A stretch of DNA of 64,000 nucleotides, taken from positions 806,001-870,000 of the forward strand of contig NZ_CP016769.1 in assembly GCF_002287925.1 (NCBI RefSeq), given 5' to 3'. Made by a program: the position numbers and the translations under genes. This DNA is from Candidatus Planktophila lacus (lineage in GTDB: Bacteria > Actinomycetota > Actinomycetes > Nanopelagicales > Nanopelagicaceae). Below the pieces are notes generated by a model. It saw nothing but the letters and a program-made list of their open reading frames with translations. It did not search any database and had not been told where the DNA came from. Numbering within the stretch: the first letter of the stretch is position 1; each line of letters opens with the position of its first letter. Shown here one piece after another: positions 44,571-53,639 of the stretch.

Positions 44571-45409
44571 AAGGCTGAAATTATGGCAACGCCTGCGACC
44601 GCGGCTGCAATTCCGATGTACTGAACTTTATGAAGTCGTTCATGTAAGAACTGGAATGCAAGCAACGCGGTAAAGATCGGATAGAGCGCGCCAAGAACCA
44701 TTGCCAGAGTTAAGTTGCCCTTTGTCGTTGCAACTCCCAAAAGTAAATTTGCTAAGAAATCTGCAACACCGATAAAGATCAAAATCGGGCTCTGTTTAAA
44801 GTTCAAGCCGCCTAAAGTTTTATATCTTGCAAAGATTCCTAATGAAACGAATAACGTTGTTAAGCGCATCATCACCATCGTCATAAGAGCGCTGCCCTGC
44901 GAACCAATCGCCATAAAAGTAAGTGCAGTACCGAAACCACCTGCTGCACCAAGTGCAAGAAATAGCGGCTTCAGCGGAAGTCCTTGAGAAATTTCTGGTC
45001 CACTCGCTAAGAAAGCGCCGATGATTGCAAGTGCAGCGCCAATACTTAGAATTAAAGAAAGGCGATCTCCTTTTACAAAGAAGGCATAGCCGACAGGAAT
45101 CAAGGCGCTTAAACCGCTGATTGGAGATACGACTCCCATGCGACCAGTAGAAAGTCCCGCATATAAACAAATTAACCCTAGATATCCAAGAACTCCGGCA
45201 AGTGCTCCGGGAAAGAAATAACCATCAGGACCAAATGCAGCTGCAGAATAATCTCCAGTAACAATTACCAAACCAATTCCAAAAATTAAACCGATTGCTT
45301 GGGTTACTCCGAGCACTGCGATCGCGGGATGGCTCTTACTTAACTTGCCACCGTGATAATCCGCAGTTCCCCAAAGAGCGCTTGAGAGAAGGGCTAAAAA
45401 AGTTGCCAT
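44567..45409 (-). CDS. EamA/DMT family transporter
   Basis: A 280-residue membrane protein with ten hydrophobic segments in two EamA repeats: ATFLALLSSALWGTADYHGGK opens the first and LALGAAGGFGTALTFMAIGSQG the second. A drug/metabolite-type exporter or importer; cargo unknown. ATG 45409 is preceded by TACCCT with a seven-base gap, so the upstream in-frame ATG at 45427 is less likely. Confidence 0.87.
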   Translation of the reverse strand: MATFLALLSSALWGTADYHGGKLSKSHPAIAVLGVTQAIGLIFGIGLVIVTGDYSAAAFGPDGYFFPGALAGVLGYLGLICLYAGLSTGRMGVVSPISGLSALIPVGYAFFVKGDRLSLILSIGAALAIIGAFLASGPEISQGLPLKPLFLALGAAGGFGTALTFMAIGSQGSALMTMVMMRLTTLFVSLGIFARYKTLGGLNFKQSPILIFIGVADFLANLLLGVATTKGNLTLAMVLGALYPIFTALLAFQFLHERLHKVQYIGIAAAVAGVAIISAF

Positions 45410-45490
45410 GGGCCTAAGGGTACACACGCAAAAAGAGAGTAAGCGCCCTGCCTCCCACTTAAAAGCAGGTCCTATCTTTAGAATTAACCA

Positions 45491-46072
45491 GTGGATTTAA
45501 ACCAATTTAATCGCATGATCGAGCATCTGCGCACCGCTACACCGCGCGCTGAGATCATCTTGGAAGAAGTCCCAGCACCTCAAAAATTAGCTACTTACTC
45601 TTTTGCATTTACCGCAGATGTATCAAATGGTTTGCTCGGTGATGATGAAGATGAAGTTGCATCTGGTCGATTTGTTTTGCTGCACGAACCCGGTGGGCAA
45701 GAGACCTGGGAAGGTGAATTTCGCTGCGTTACATTTTTAAGTGCAGATGTAGATGAGGCGATGCAAGATGATCCGCTTCTGCCTGAAGTTGGCTGGTCTT
45801 GGCTCCTAGATTCTCTCTCGGCAGCCGGTTGCGAATTCAACGCCCCAAGCGGAACTGTCACGAGAGTTTCCAGCGCATCATTTGGAAAACTTTCACCACG
45901 CAATGATCAATCTGAAATCGAAATCCGCGCATCATGGAGTCCAATTATCAAAGAGAGCGCCGAGATGATTAAACATATCGAAGCCTGGTGCAATCTCCTT
46001 GGCGAAGTTGCCGGACTTCCACCCATCGTCGAAGGCGTAGCGCCAATTTCTGCAGCACGACGTCGCGTATAA
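45491..46072 (+). CDS. DUF3000 family protein
   Basis: A 193-residue cytosolic protein with MIEHLRTATPRAEIILEEVPAPQKLATYSF and AEMIKHIEAWCNLLGEVAGLPP, matching DUF3000. It is conserved upstream of ribonuclease D in actinobacteria (Rv2680-Rv2681); function unknown. GTG start with TAGAAT (45479-45484) exactly six bases upstream, so leaderless. rnd follows after nine bases, and the two are probably co-transcribed. Confidence 0.87.
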   Translation: MDLNQFNRMIEHLRTATPRAEIILEEVPAPQKLATYSFAFTADVSNGLLGDDEDEVASGRFVLLHEPGGQETWEGEFRCVTFLSADVDEAMQDDPLLPEVGWSWLLDSLSAAGCEFNAPSGTVTRVSSASFGKLSPRNDQSEIEIRASWSPIIKESAEMIKHIEAWCNLLGEVAGLPPIVEGVAPISAARRRV

Positions 46073-46081
46073 AAATTATCT

Positions 46082-47401
46082 ATGAGTGAAGATAAATCAA
46101 CTACCGTAGAAGAAGTCCCGGCAACGCCAACCTCAATTCCGCTCTTAGCTCCCGCTAATGGCATCCCACCGGTAGTTGATACGGATCAGAAATTTGCAGC
46201 CGCTCTTGCTCAACTAACTTCAGGACGTGGCCCTTTTGCAGTCGATGCCGAACGAGCCTCCGGATATAAATACAGCGCCCGCGCTTATCTAATTCAGATC
46301 AAACGTGAAGGCGGCGGGCTTCATTTGATTGATCCGATTCCATTCGGGCCAAACCATAAGTATTTTCAAGAGCTAAACACGCTTCTGCAGAGCGATGAAG
46401 TAATTTTGCACGCCAGTACTCAAGATCTTCCATGTTTGCGTGAACTTGGAATTAATCCAAAGCAACTCTTTGACACCGAACTTGGAGGGCGTATCGCAGG
46501 TCTGCCGCGAGTAGGACTCGGGCCACTACTTGAATCACTTATGGAAGTCTCGCTCGCCAAAGAGCATTCGGCAGTTGATTGGTCACAGCGCCCCTTGCCC
46601 CAAGATTGGCTCAATTATGCCGCCCTTGATGTGGAGCTCTTGATTGAACTTCGCAATCAAATGCATGCAATTTTGGAAAAATCAAAGAAGTTAAAGTGGG
46701 CTGAAGAAGAGTTTCAATCGATTATTGATGCACCTGTTCCCCCGCCACGCGTTGATCCTTGGCGTCGCACATCGGGAATGCATAAGATTAAAAAGCGCGA
46801 TCAACTTGCAATCGTGCGAGCGCTCTGGACAGTCCGTGCCGAAATGGCTCAAGAAGTAGATATCGCACAAGGGCGTTTGTTATCTGACGCCGCAATTGTT
46901 GAGATTGCAACGAAAGCTGTTGAAAAACCAATCAAGACGAAGAAAGATTTAGAGAAGGTTCTGCGCCCTATTGGTCTGCGAGCGCGTTGGTTTGAAAATA
47001 CCGCCACCTGGATTAACGCCATCACAGATGCCCTTGCCTTGCCTGAGAGCCAATGGCCACCAGTGCGCACCGATAGCGACTCGTTGCCTCCAATAAAGAT
47101 CTGGCGCGAGCGCTTTCCTGAGAGATATGCCCCGCTCACCCACGCCAAGGCCAATATTCAATTAAAGGCCAATGAGCTGGTTATCCCCTTTGAGAATTTG
47201 ATTACCCCTGAATATGTCCGCCGGATCTGCTGGAACTCCCCTAAATCAGGCGTAGCAGCCGCCTTAGCCGATCTCGGCGCCCGTCAATGGCAGATCGAGA
47301 TAGTTGCTCCGATCTTGGAATCTGCCCTTTTAGAGACCGAACCTCTGGCGGTCGCTGAGAGTGAGCCTGAATCCCAGGCGCAGGTTCCAGAGCAGGTGTG
47401 A
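46082..47401 (+). CDS. rnd: Ribonuclease D-like 3'-5' exonuclease
   Basis: A 439-residue DEDDy exonuclease: FAVDAERASGY (Asp-x-Glu), ASTQDLPCLRELGI (Asp), and the final Tyr-x3-Asp in LNYAALDVELLIEL. An HRDC domain follows near residue 220 (RDQLAIVRALWTVRAEMAQEVDIAQGRLLSDAAIVEIA). It trims tRNA or other RNA 3' ends. The C-terminal region is as in actinobacterial homologues and ends in an acidic tail. Confidence 0.93.
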   Translation: MSEDKSTTVEEVPATPTSIPLLAPANGIPPVVDTDQKFAAALAQLTSGRGPFAVDAERASGYKYSARAYLIQIKREGGGLHLIDPIPFGPNHKYFQELNTLLQSDEVILHASTQDLPCLRELGINPKQLFDTELGGRIAGLPRVGLGPLLESLMEVSLAKEHSAVDWSQRPLPQDWLNYAALDVELLIELRNQMHAILEKSKKLKWAEEEFQSIIDAPVPPPRVDPWRRTSGMHKIKKRDQLAIVRALWTVRAEMAQEVDIAQGRLLSDAAIVEIATKAVEKPIKTKKDLEKVLRPIGLRARWFENTATWINAITDALALPESQWPPVRTDSDSLPPIKIWRERFPERYAPLTHAKANIQLKANELVIPFENLITPEYVRRICWNSPKSGVAAALADLGARQWQIEIVAPILESALLETEPLAVAESEPESQAQVPEQV

Positions 47402-47405
47402 GGAA

Positions 47406-47429
47406 TTACGCAACACTTAAGTTGCGTAA
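47406..47429. promoter_or_regulatory. 24-bp palindrome upstream of the FTR1 permease, candidate operator
   Basis: TTACGCAAC and GTTGCGTAA flank ACTTAA: perfect 9-bp arms. The right arm overlaps a -35-like TTGCGT (47422-47427), 17 bases upstream of TAGATT (47445-47450). It is not the IdeR/DtxR consensus as I know it, nor Fur-like. No T-tract follows, so a terminator for rnd is unlikely. Confidence 0.55.
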
Positions 47430-47456
47430 ATACGGGGGTCGTTCTAGATTTAGCCC

Positions 47457-48293
47457 ATGCTCAGCACATTCATCATCGCCCTACGCGAAGGCCTAGAAGC
47501 CGCCTTAATCGTTGGAATTCTCGTTGCCTACATCGTTCGCACAGATCGTCGCCATTTTCTTAAGCCGCTCTGGACCGGTGTTGCAGCCGCTCTATCCGTA
47601 ACCTTTGCACTCGGCGCATTTCTCTCTTTCACCTCAGCTGAATTATCCGATCGCGGAGAAGAGCTATTTGCTGGCATCACATCTTTCATCGCAGTAGGAC
47701 TTGTTACATGGATGGTCTTCTGGATGAAGCGCACAGCGCGCACACTTCGCAACGAGCTTCATGGAAAAGTAGATACTGCACTTACCGGAGGCCCAATAAG
47801 CCTTGCTTTAGTGGCTTTTTTCGCTGTTGCCCGCGAAGGTCTAGAGACCGCGTTATTTGTTTACACTAATTTTCAAACAGTCGGCGCTGCATCGACTGCA
47901 ACAGTTGGTTTAGTTCTTGGACTTACCTTGGCAGTTGTTCTTGGATATTTGATCTACAACCGTTCTGTAAAATTAGATCTCTCAAAATTCTTCACCGTTA
48001 CTGGAGTTGCACTAGTCATCGTCGCAGCCGGCGTCTTGTCATACGGCATCCATGAATTCCAAGAACTTGGTTGGATCCCAGGCGTTGATGACTTCCTATG
48101 GGATGTAACTCCTTGGATCGCCAAGGAATCAATCTTGGCCTCGCTCCTAAGCGGCACCGTAGGCTTTGATACAACAACCTCCTTTATTCAATTTATCGCC
48201 TGGTCTGCCTATCTAGTAGCAGTTTTGGTCCCATACCTCTCGAAGGGTAAGGGCCAGCAGAGCGCGCCAGCTGCCGAGAAGGTAAAGGCTTAA
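47457..48293 (+). CDS. FTR1 family high-affinity iron permease
   Basis: A 278-residue membrane protein with seven helices. The two iron-binding REGLE motifs are at STFIIALREGLEAALI (residue 10 onward) and FAVAREGLETALF, as in EfeU/FTR1. It imports iron, normally together with EfeO/EfeB or a multicopper oxidase, none of which is adjacent here. TAGATT ends six bases before the ATG (leaderless) and a palindrome lies at the -35 region, so regulation by metal or stress is likely. Confidence 0.9.
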   Translation: MLSTFIIALREGLEAALIVGILVAYIVRTDRRHFLKPLWTGVAAALSVTFALGAFLSFTSAELSDRGEELFAGITSFIAVGLVTWMVFWMKRTARTLRNELHGKVDTALTGGPISLALVAFFAVAREGLETALFVYTNFQTVGAASTATVGLVLGLTLAVVLGYLIYNRSVKLDLSKFFTVTGVALVIVAAGVLSYGIHEFQELGWIPGVDDFLWDVTPWIAKESILASLLSGTVGFDTTTSFIQFIAWSAYLVAVLVPYLSKGKGQQSAPAAEKVKA

Positions 48294-48301
48294 CCTTTAC
48301 C
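48281..48301 (+). terminator. Hairpin over the FTR1 stop codon, possible terminator
   Basis: GGTAAAGG and CCTTTACC pair perfectly around CTTAA, with the stop codon in the loop. Only a weak T-rich stretch (CTGTTCCACTTTT) follows, so termination is uncertain. Confidence 0.4.
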
Positions 48302-48314
48302 CTGTTCCACTTTT

Positions 48315-48332
48315 GGCTACTGACCAGTAACC
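48315..48332. promoter_or_regulatory. Palindrome in the fadA-fadB promoter, candidate operator
   Basis: GGCTACTGACCAGTAACC: TACTG and CAGTA arms around AC, with outer GG/CC pairs. It lies just upstream of a -10-like TATAAG (48339-48344). Downstream, CTCGCC and GGCGAG can form a leader hairpin (48350-48371). A TetR- or GntR-type fatty-acid regulator is plausible but was not identified. Confidence 0.45.
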
Positions 48333-48403
48333 TTTCTCTATAAGCCCGCGCTCGCCCCTTTCAAGGCGAGAGCAGTTGGGCGCTTAAGAGAAAGCAGTCG
48401 TAA

Positions 48404-49594
48404 ATGTCTCGCACCGTTGTCCTAGTTGATGCCGTTCGCACCCCATTTGGAAAAGCCGGAAGCATGTACTCCGGAACGCGCGCTGATGATTTGATGGTGC
48501 GCGCAATGCGCGGCCTACTTGAGCGAAATCCTAAAGTTTCTCCAGATGCAATTGAAGATGTCGCTATCGCAGCGGCAACGCAAACCGGCGATCAAGGTAT
48601 GAACTTAGGTCGCAGCGCATCTCTTTTAGCAGGATTACCAGTCACTGTTCCAGGTTATTCAGTCGATCGTTGGTGTGCAGGTGCAATGACTTCGATGACG
48701 ACCTTGGCCGGTGCAATTGCTATTGGATCAATCGATATTGCAATCGCTGGCGGCGTTGAACATATGGGAAATCATCCAATCGGTGATGGACTTGATCCCA
48801 ATCCACGTTTTCTTGCAGAGCGCATCGTTGAACAAGATGCGCTCGCCATGGGTGCAACTGCTGAACGTTTACATGATCGCTTTCCACAATTAACGAAAGA
48901 GCGCGCAGATCGTTATGCGTACAACTCACAGATGAAAACTGCAGCTGCATATGCTGCTGGAAAGATTCAGCGCGATTTGATTCCAACTGCCGCACGCATT
49001 CCTGAGATGGGTTGGGGTATTGCAACAGTTGATGAACCACCACGCCCAACGACAACTATGGAAGGCTTAGCAACGCTCAAAACTCCATTCCGCGCAGCCG
49101 GCCGCGTAACCCCAGGAAACTCATCAGGTTTAAATGATGGCGCAACTGCTGCGCTGCTTGCTAGCGAAGATAAAGCGAAAGAACTTGGGTTAACGATAAA
49201 AGCAAAGCTAGTTTCCTATGCATTTGCTGGAGTAGAACCAGAGGTAATGGGATTTGGACCGGTTCCTTCGACTATAAAAGCTCTTGCCAAAGCGGGTTTA
49301 AAGATTGAAGATATCGGCGCATTTGAAGTTAACGAAGCATTTGCGGTGCAGGTAATTGCATTTCTTGATCACTTTGGAATTGCCGATGATGACCCTCGCG
49401 TTAATCCTTATGGCGGTGCGATTGCAGTAGGCCATCCATTGGCTTCTTCCGGAATCCGTTTAGCGCTCAACCTGGCGCGCGCCTTTGAAGAGCACCCAGA
49501 AGTGCGTTATGGACTTACAACAATGTGTATTGGACTTGGCATGGGCGGCACCGTTATCTGGGAGAACCCACACTTTTCAGGAGGATCAAAGTAA
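48404..49594 (+). CDS. fadA: Acetyl-CoA acyltransferase (thiolase)
   Basis: A 396-residue thiolase for the last step of beta-oxidation. Active-site Cys in DRWCAGAMTSMTTLAG, HxNExFA-type segment FEVNEAFAVQ, GGAIAVGHPLASSGIR and the second Cys in TTMCIGLGMGGTVIWE. It overlaps fadB by one base (TAATG), with GGAGG before the fadB start, forming the fadAB operon. The leader of about 60 bases is unusually long for this window and contains a hairpin. Confidence 0.95.
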   Translation: MSRTVVLVDAVRTPFGKAGSMYSGTRADDLMVRAMRGLLERNPKVSPDAIEDVAIAAATQTGDQGMNLGRSASLLAGLPVTVPGYSVDRWCAGAMTSMTTLAGAIAIGSIDIAIAGGVEHMGNHPIGDGLDPNPRFLAERIVEQDALAMGATAERLHDRFPQLTKERADRYAYNSQMKTAAAYAAGKIQRDLIPTAARIPEMGWGIATVDEPPRPTTTMEGLATLKTPFRAAGRVTPGNSSGLNDGATAALLASEDKAKELGLTIKAKLVSYAFAGVEPEVMGFGPVPSTIKALAKAGLKIEDIGAFEVNEAFAVQVIAFLDHFGIADDDPRVNPYGGAIAVGHPLASSGIRLALNLARAFEEHPEVRYGLTTMCIGLGMGGTVIWENPHFSGGSK

Positions 49595-51702
49595 TGACTA
49601 CCGAAATCAAATTACCTGAAGGAGCGCCAGAAGAAGTTGTTACCAACGCGCTTGTCCGCGATGTTGATCTAACTGCATTTGGTTTTACAGGCTCGCTATC
49701 TTTGATTACCTTAGATAACGGACTTGATCACACACGTCCCAATACCTTCGGTGCTCAGTCACTTATCGCCTTGGATGCTGCGATCACCGATGCAATAGGC
49801 CGCTCCCCTGCTGCAATTGGCATTATCGGAAAGCCTTTTATCTTTGCTGCAGGTGCCGATCTTTCAGCGCTCTCATTTCTTTCAGAGCGCTCACAATCAC
49901 TTGCTATCGGAAAACTTGGCCACGATGTATTTCGCCGCCTTGATGAATGCGGAGTTCCTACCTTTGCATTTATCAATGGCCTAGCACTTGGTGGCGGGCT
50001 GGAAGTTGGTCTGCATTGCAACTACCGAACTCTCGCATCAACTGCATTTACTGGGCTGCCTGAAGTTTTCTTGGGGCTTGTCCCGGGTTGGGGTGGAGCG
50101 ACAATTCTGCCGAAGCTAATCGGACCAGAGCGCGCTATTCAAGTCATCATGCTTAACGCTTTGAATAACAACACCATGATGAAGGCTAAAGATGCACTAT
50201 CACTTGGAGTTGTGGATGCAGTATACGAACCAGCCGATTTCCTAGAGCGCTCTGTCTCATTTGCAGCAAAAGTCTTAAGTGGTGCAACGAAGGTAGAACG
50301 TAAAGATTATTCACAGGATCCGGCATGGGATGCCGCGCTTGCTACAGGTAAGGCTGCAGCTCTTAAGAAATATGGCGGAGCTGAGATCGCATCTCCTATG
50401 CGCGCACTTGAACTAATTGCTGCGGCTCGCACCAATACTCGCGGTGCTGGATTCGATGCTGAAGATCAAGCACTTGCTGATCTAACAATGTCTGATCCAC
50501 TTCGCGCATCTTTATATGCATTTAACTTGATCCAGAAGAAGCGTAAGAAAGTTGAAGGCGCACCTAAGCCAGCGCTCGGCCGCAAGGTAACCAAGGTCGG
50601 TGTCGTTGGTGCTGGACTCATGGCATCACAACTTGCTCTGCTCTTGCTTCGCAACCTTAAATGCCCAGTTGTTATGACCGATATTGATCAAGAACGAGCC
50701 GATAAGGGCGTTGCTTGGGTTAAGAACGAACTCGCGAAGTTGGTAGAAAAGAAGCGCATGAGCGAAGAGTCTGCGCGTCGCCTCTCACTTCTAGTAAGCG
50801 GTTCTGCAGATCAGAGTTCTTTTGCAGGTTGTGACTTCATTATTGAAGCAATCTTTGAGGAACTATCTCTTAAACAAGAGTTATTTAAGAAGCTCGAAAC
50901 CATCGTCTCCCCCGAATGTGTATTGGCAACCAATACCTCATCGCTCTCAGTTGAACGCATGAGCGAAGGGTTAAAGAACCCAGAGCGGGTAATTGGCTTC
51001 CACTTCTTTAATCCGGTTGCTGTGATGCCACTTCTCGAAGTTGCACGAACCTCAAAGACAGATGATGCAACAACTGCAACTGCAGTCAGCGTTGGTAAAG
51101 AGCTAAAGAAGACGATGATCATCTGTAAGGATGCACCGGGCTTTGTCGTCAATCGCTTGCTAACTCGCTTCATGGGCGAAGTAACGGATGCGGTAGATGA
51201 AGGAACCTCACCAGAAGTTGCCGATAATGCAATGCGGAGCATCGGTTTCCCAATGTCGCCATTTGAACTTCTCGATTTGGTTGGCCCAGGCGTTGCCTTG
51301 CATGTCTCTGAAACCTTGCACGAGAATTTAGGCCCGCGCTATCGCATCTCACCAACTATGCAAGCGATGGTCGATGCCAAAGTTCGCAACTTCTACATCA
51401 AGGGCGCCGATGGAAAATTCACCGCTAACCCTGAAGCGGTTGCGTTGATTAAACAAGGCGATAAGCCATCAACTGCAGAGCAGGTTCGCGATCGTGCGCT
51501 AAATGCTTTAGCAACTGAAGCACGCATGATGCTAGATGAAGGCGTTGTTTCTTCAGCTGCTGAGATTGATCTCTGCATGTTGATGGGTTCAGGTTGGCCG
51601 ATGCACCTGGGCGGAATCTTGCCTTATCTAGATCGCGAAGGAATCAGCGAAGCGGTTTGCGGTCAGCGCTTTCATGCACCGGGTATTGCATCTCTGCCAT
51701 AG
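49594..51702 (+). CDS. fadB: Multifunctional 3-hydroxyacyl-CoA dehydrogenase/enoyl-CoA hydratase
   Basis: A 702-residue beta-oxidation enzyme. N-terminal crotonase domain: KPFIFAAGADLSALSFL and FINGLALGGGLEVGLHCNYR. Then the NAD-binding domain from about residue 332 (KVGVVGAGLMASQLALLLLRN), the catalytic His in GFHFFNPVAVMPLLEV, KDAPGFVVNRLL, and the C-terminal helical domains ending CGQRFHAPGIASLP. The frame opens at 49525, but ATG 49594, directly after the fadA stop with GGAGG upstream, is the start. The last 59 bases overlap dxs. Confidence 0.95.
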   Translation: MTTEIKLPEGAPEEVVTNALVRDVDLTAFGFTGSLSLITLDNGLDHTRPNTFGAQSLIALDAAITDAIGRSPAAIGIIGKPFIFAAGADLSALSFLSERSQSLAIGKLGHDVFRRLDECGVPTFAFINGLALGGGLEVGLHCNYRTLASTAFTGLPEVFLGLVPGWGGATILPKLIGPERAIQVIMLNALNNNTMMKAKDALSLGVVDAVYEPADFLERSVSFAAKVLSGATKVERKDYSQDPAWDAALATGKAAALKKYGGAEIASPMRALELIAAARTNTRGAGFDAEDQALADLTMSDPLRASLYAFNLIQKKRKKVEGAPKPALGRKVTKVGVVGAGLMASQLALLLLRNLKCPVVMTDIDQERADKGVAWVKNELAKLVEKKRMSEESARRLSLLVSGSADQSSFAGCDFIIEAIFEELSLKQELFKKLETIVSPECVLATNTSSLSVERMSEGLKNPERVIGFHFFNPVAVMPLLEVARTSKTDDATTATAVSVGKELKKTMIICKDAPGFVVNRLLTRFMGEVTDAVDEGTSPEVADNAMRSIGFPMSPFELLDLVGPGVALHVSETLHENLGPRYRISPTMQAMVDAKVRNFYIKGADGKFTANPEAVALIKQGDKPSTAEQVRDRALNALATEARMMLDEGVVSSAAEIDLCMLMGSGWPMHLGGILPYLDREGISEAVCGQRFHAPGIASLP

Positions 51703-53590
51703 TCGAATCTGACAAGTTCGAAGTCGAGTGGGAACTGTTCCACTCGACAATACTTCTTGCGATGCTCTGCGCGGTAATTCCGAGATCGTTCATGATCTCA
51801 GAGCGCTTGGAATGCTCAATGAATTCCAGTGGAATACCAATTGAGTGAATTGGCGTTGCTAGACCTGATGCGCGAAACATTTCGGAGATCGAACTTGCAA
51901 TACCGCCATGCTTAATTCCATCTTCTAGAACAACTACGCTCTTATATCGCTGGGCAATTGTGACAAGTGAGATCGGAAGTGGCTTAACCCAGCGCGGATC
52001 GATAACCGTTACGCCAACGCCTTCTCGATAAGCCATTGATGCAGCTTCTACTGCGATCGCAGCCATCGCGCCGATACTCACCAAAAGTACATCTGCACTC
52101 TCTCCGCGATATAGAACATCGATGCCATCGCGTCTTTCAAATGCTGGAATATCTTCTTGAACCGCTCCCTTTGGAAAGCGCAGCATCGATGGTGCATCTG
52201 AGATAGCAACTGCTTCGCGCAAAATTTCACGCAGTCGTGCGCCATCACGTGGAGCTCCCACATGCATATTTGGAACAATTCCAGTTAACGCTAGATCCCA
52301 AATGCCATGGTGAGAAGGGCCGTCATCTCCGGTAACTCCAGAGCGATCCAAAACAAAGGTGACGCCAGCCTTGTGTAGCGCCACATCCAAGAGCAACTGA
52401 TCAAATGCACGATTTAAGAATGTTGAATAAAGTGCGACAACTGGATGCAGACCAGCAAATGCCATTCCTGCTGCGCTAGTGACGGCATGTTGTTCTGCAA
52501 TGCCAACATCGATTGTGCGCTCAGGAAATGCTTTCTCGAATTTATCTAAACCTGTTGGTCCAAGCATCGCTGCCGTTATCGCGACGATATCGCTGCGCTC
52601 GTGGCCAATCGCAACTAACTCTTCGGAAAATACTTTGGTCCAACTGGTAGCACTCTTCGCTAAAGGCGCACCAGTTTCTGGATCAACGATTCCAACTGCG
52701 TGAAATTTTTCGGCTTCATCTGCAACTGCAGGTTGATGACCACGTCCTTTTTCGGTAATTGCATGAACAAGAACTGGCGCGCCAAATTCTTTAGCCTTCG
52801 CTAAAGCCTTTTCAAGTGCTGCGATATCGTGGCCGTCGATTGGCCCCATGTACTTCAGGCCAAGATCTTCAAACATTCCTTGCGGAGCGACAATATCCTT
52901 TATGCCCTTCTTCATACCGTGCAAAGTTTCATAAATCGGAGTACCGACAACCGGGGTCTTATGTAGAAATTCTTTACCCCAGTCAAGAAATCTTTCATAA
53001 CCGCGGGTTACGCGCAGAGTTGAGAGATAAGTTGCAAGCCCGCCAATTGTTGGAGAGTAAGAGCGTTCGTTATCGTTTACGACGATTACTAAATTTCGCT
53101 CTTCTGTAGCGGCAATATTGTTGAGCGCCTCCCAAGACATGCCGCCTGTTAGCGCGCCATCGCCAACCACAACAACTACATGGCGATCGCTTTGCCCAGT
53201 ACGTGAAAATCCATAGGAAATTCCATCGCCCCAGGAAAGTGCAGTTGAGGCATGAGAGTTTTCGATTACATCGTGTTCGCTCTCGCCGCGATTTGGGTAA
53301 CCAGCAATTCCACCTCGCTGGCGCAGACCATCGAAACTATCTGCCCGGCCGGTAATTATTTTATGAACGTAAGATTGATGCCCGGTATCAAAGAGCACTA
53401 CATCGCGCGGTGAATCAAAGGTTCGATGTATCGCCAGAGTTAGCTCAACAACGCCTAAGTTAGGGCCAAGATGGCCGCCGGTCTTAGAGACTTTTTCGAT
53501 AAGGAACCGGCGAATCTCTTCGCTTAACTTATCTATCTGTGCGCGATCCAACGCCTTAATATCAGCGGGACCTTTAAGAGACTCGAGCAC
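51644..53590 (-). CDS. dxs: 1-deoxy-D-xylulose-5-phosphate synthase
   Basis: First enzyme of the MEP isoprenoid pathway (pyruvate + glyceraldehyde-3-phosphate). 648 residues: HLGPNLGVVELTLAIHRTFDSPRD, TPP-binding VVGDGALTGGMSWEALNNIA, DIGIAEQHAVTSAAGMA-type segment VGIAEQHAVTSAAGMAFAG, and DRSGVTGDDGPSHHG. After the usual end (ITAQSIARSIVEW) it carries a Ser-rich tail of about 30 residues, most of it encoded opposite the 3' end of fadB. GTG start with TAGACT six bases upstream (leaderless). Confidence 0.96.
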   Translation of the reverse strand: MLESLKGPADIKALDRAQIDKLSEEIRRFLIEKVSKTGGHLGPNLGVVELTLAIHRTFDSPRDVVLFDTGHQSYVHKIITGRADSFDGLRQRGGIAGYPNRGESEHDVIENSHASTALSWGDGISYGFSRTGQSDRHVVVVVGDGALTGGMSWEALNNIAATEERNLVIVVNDNERSYSPTIGGLATYLSTLRVTRGYERFLDWGKEFLHKTPVVGTPIYETLHGMKKGIKDIVAPQGMFEDLGLKYMGPIDGHDIAALEKALAKAKEFGAPVLVHAITEKGRGHQPAVADEAEKFHAVGIVDPETGAPLAKSATSWTKVFSEELVAIGHERSDIVAITAAMLGPTGLDKFEKAFPERTIDVGIAEQHAVTSAAGMAFAGLHPVVALYSTFLNRAFDQLLLDVALHKAGVTFVLDRSGVTGDDGPSHHGIWDLALTGIVPNMHVGAPRDGARLREILREAVAISDAPSMLRFPKGAVQEDIPAFERRDGIDVLYRGESADVLLVSIGAMAAIAVEAASMAYREGVGVTVIDPRWVKPLPISLVTIAQRYKSVVVLEDGIKHGGIASSISEMFRASGLATPIHSIGIPLEFIEHSKRSEIMNDLGITAQSIARSIVEWNSSHSTSNLSDSTMAEMQYPVHESADRKPLR

Positions 53591-53639
53591 GTGCTTAGTC
53601 TAGTTAAGGCCCTGCAGTTACGCGATTTCTACGTGATAT

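Noticed and set aside
49525-49593. Longer fadB start at 49525
   Set aside because: The region is the 3' end of fadA in a different frame; ATG 49594 has a good ribosome-binding site and is the conserved start.
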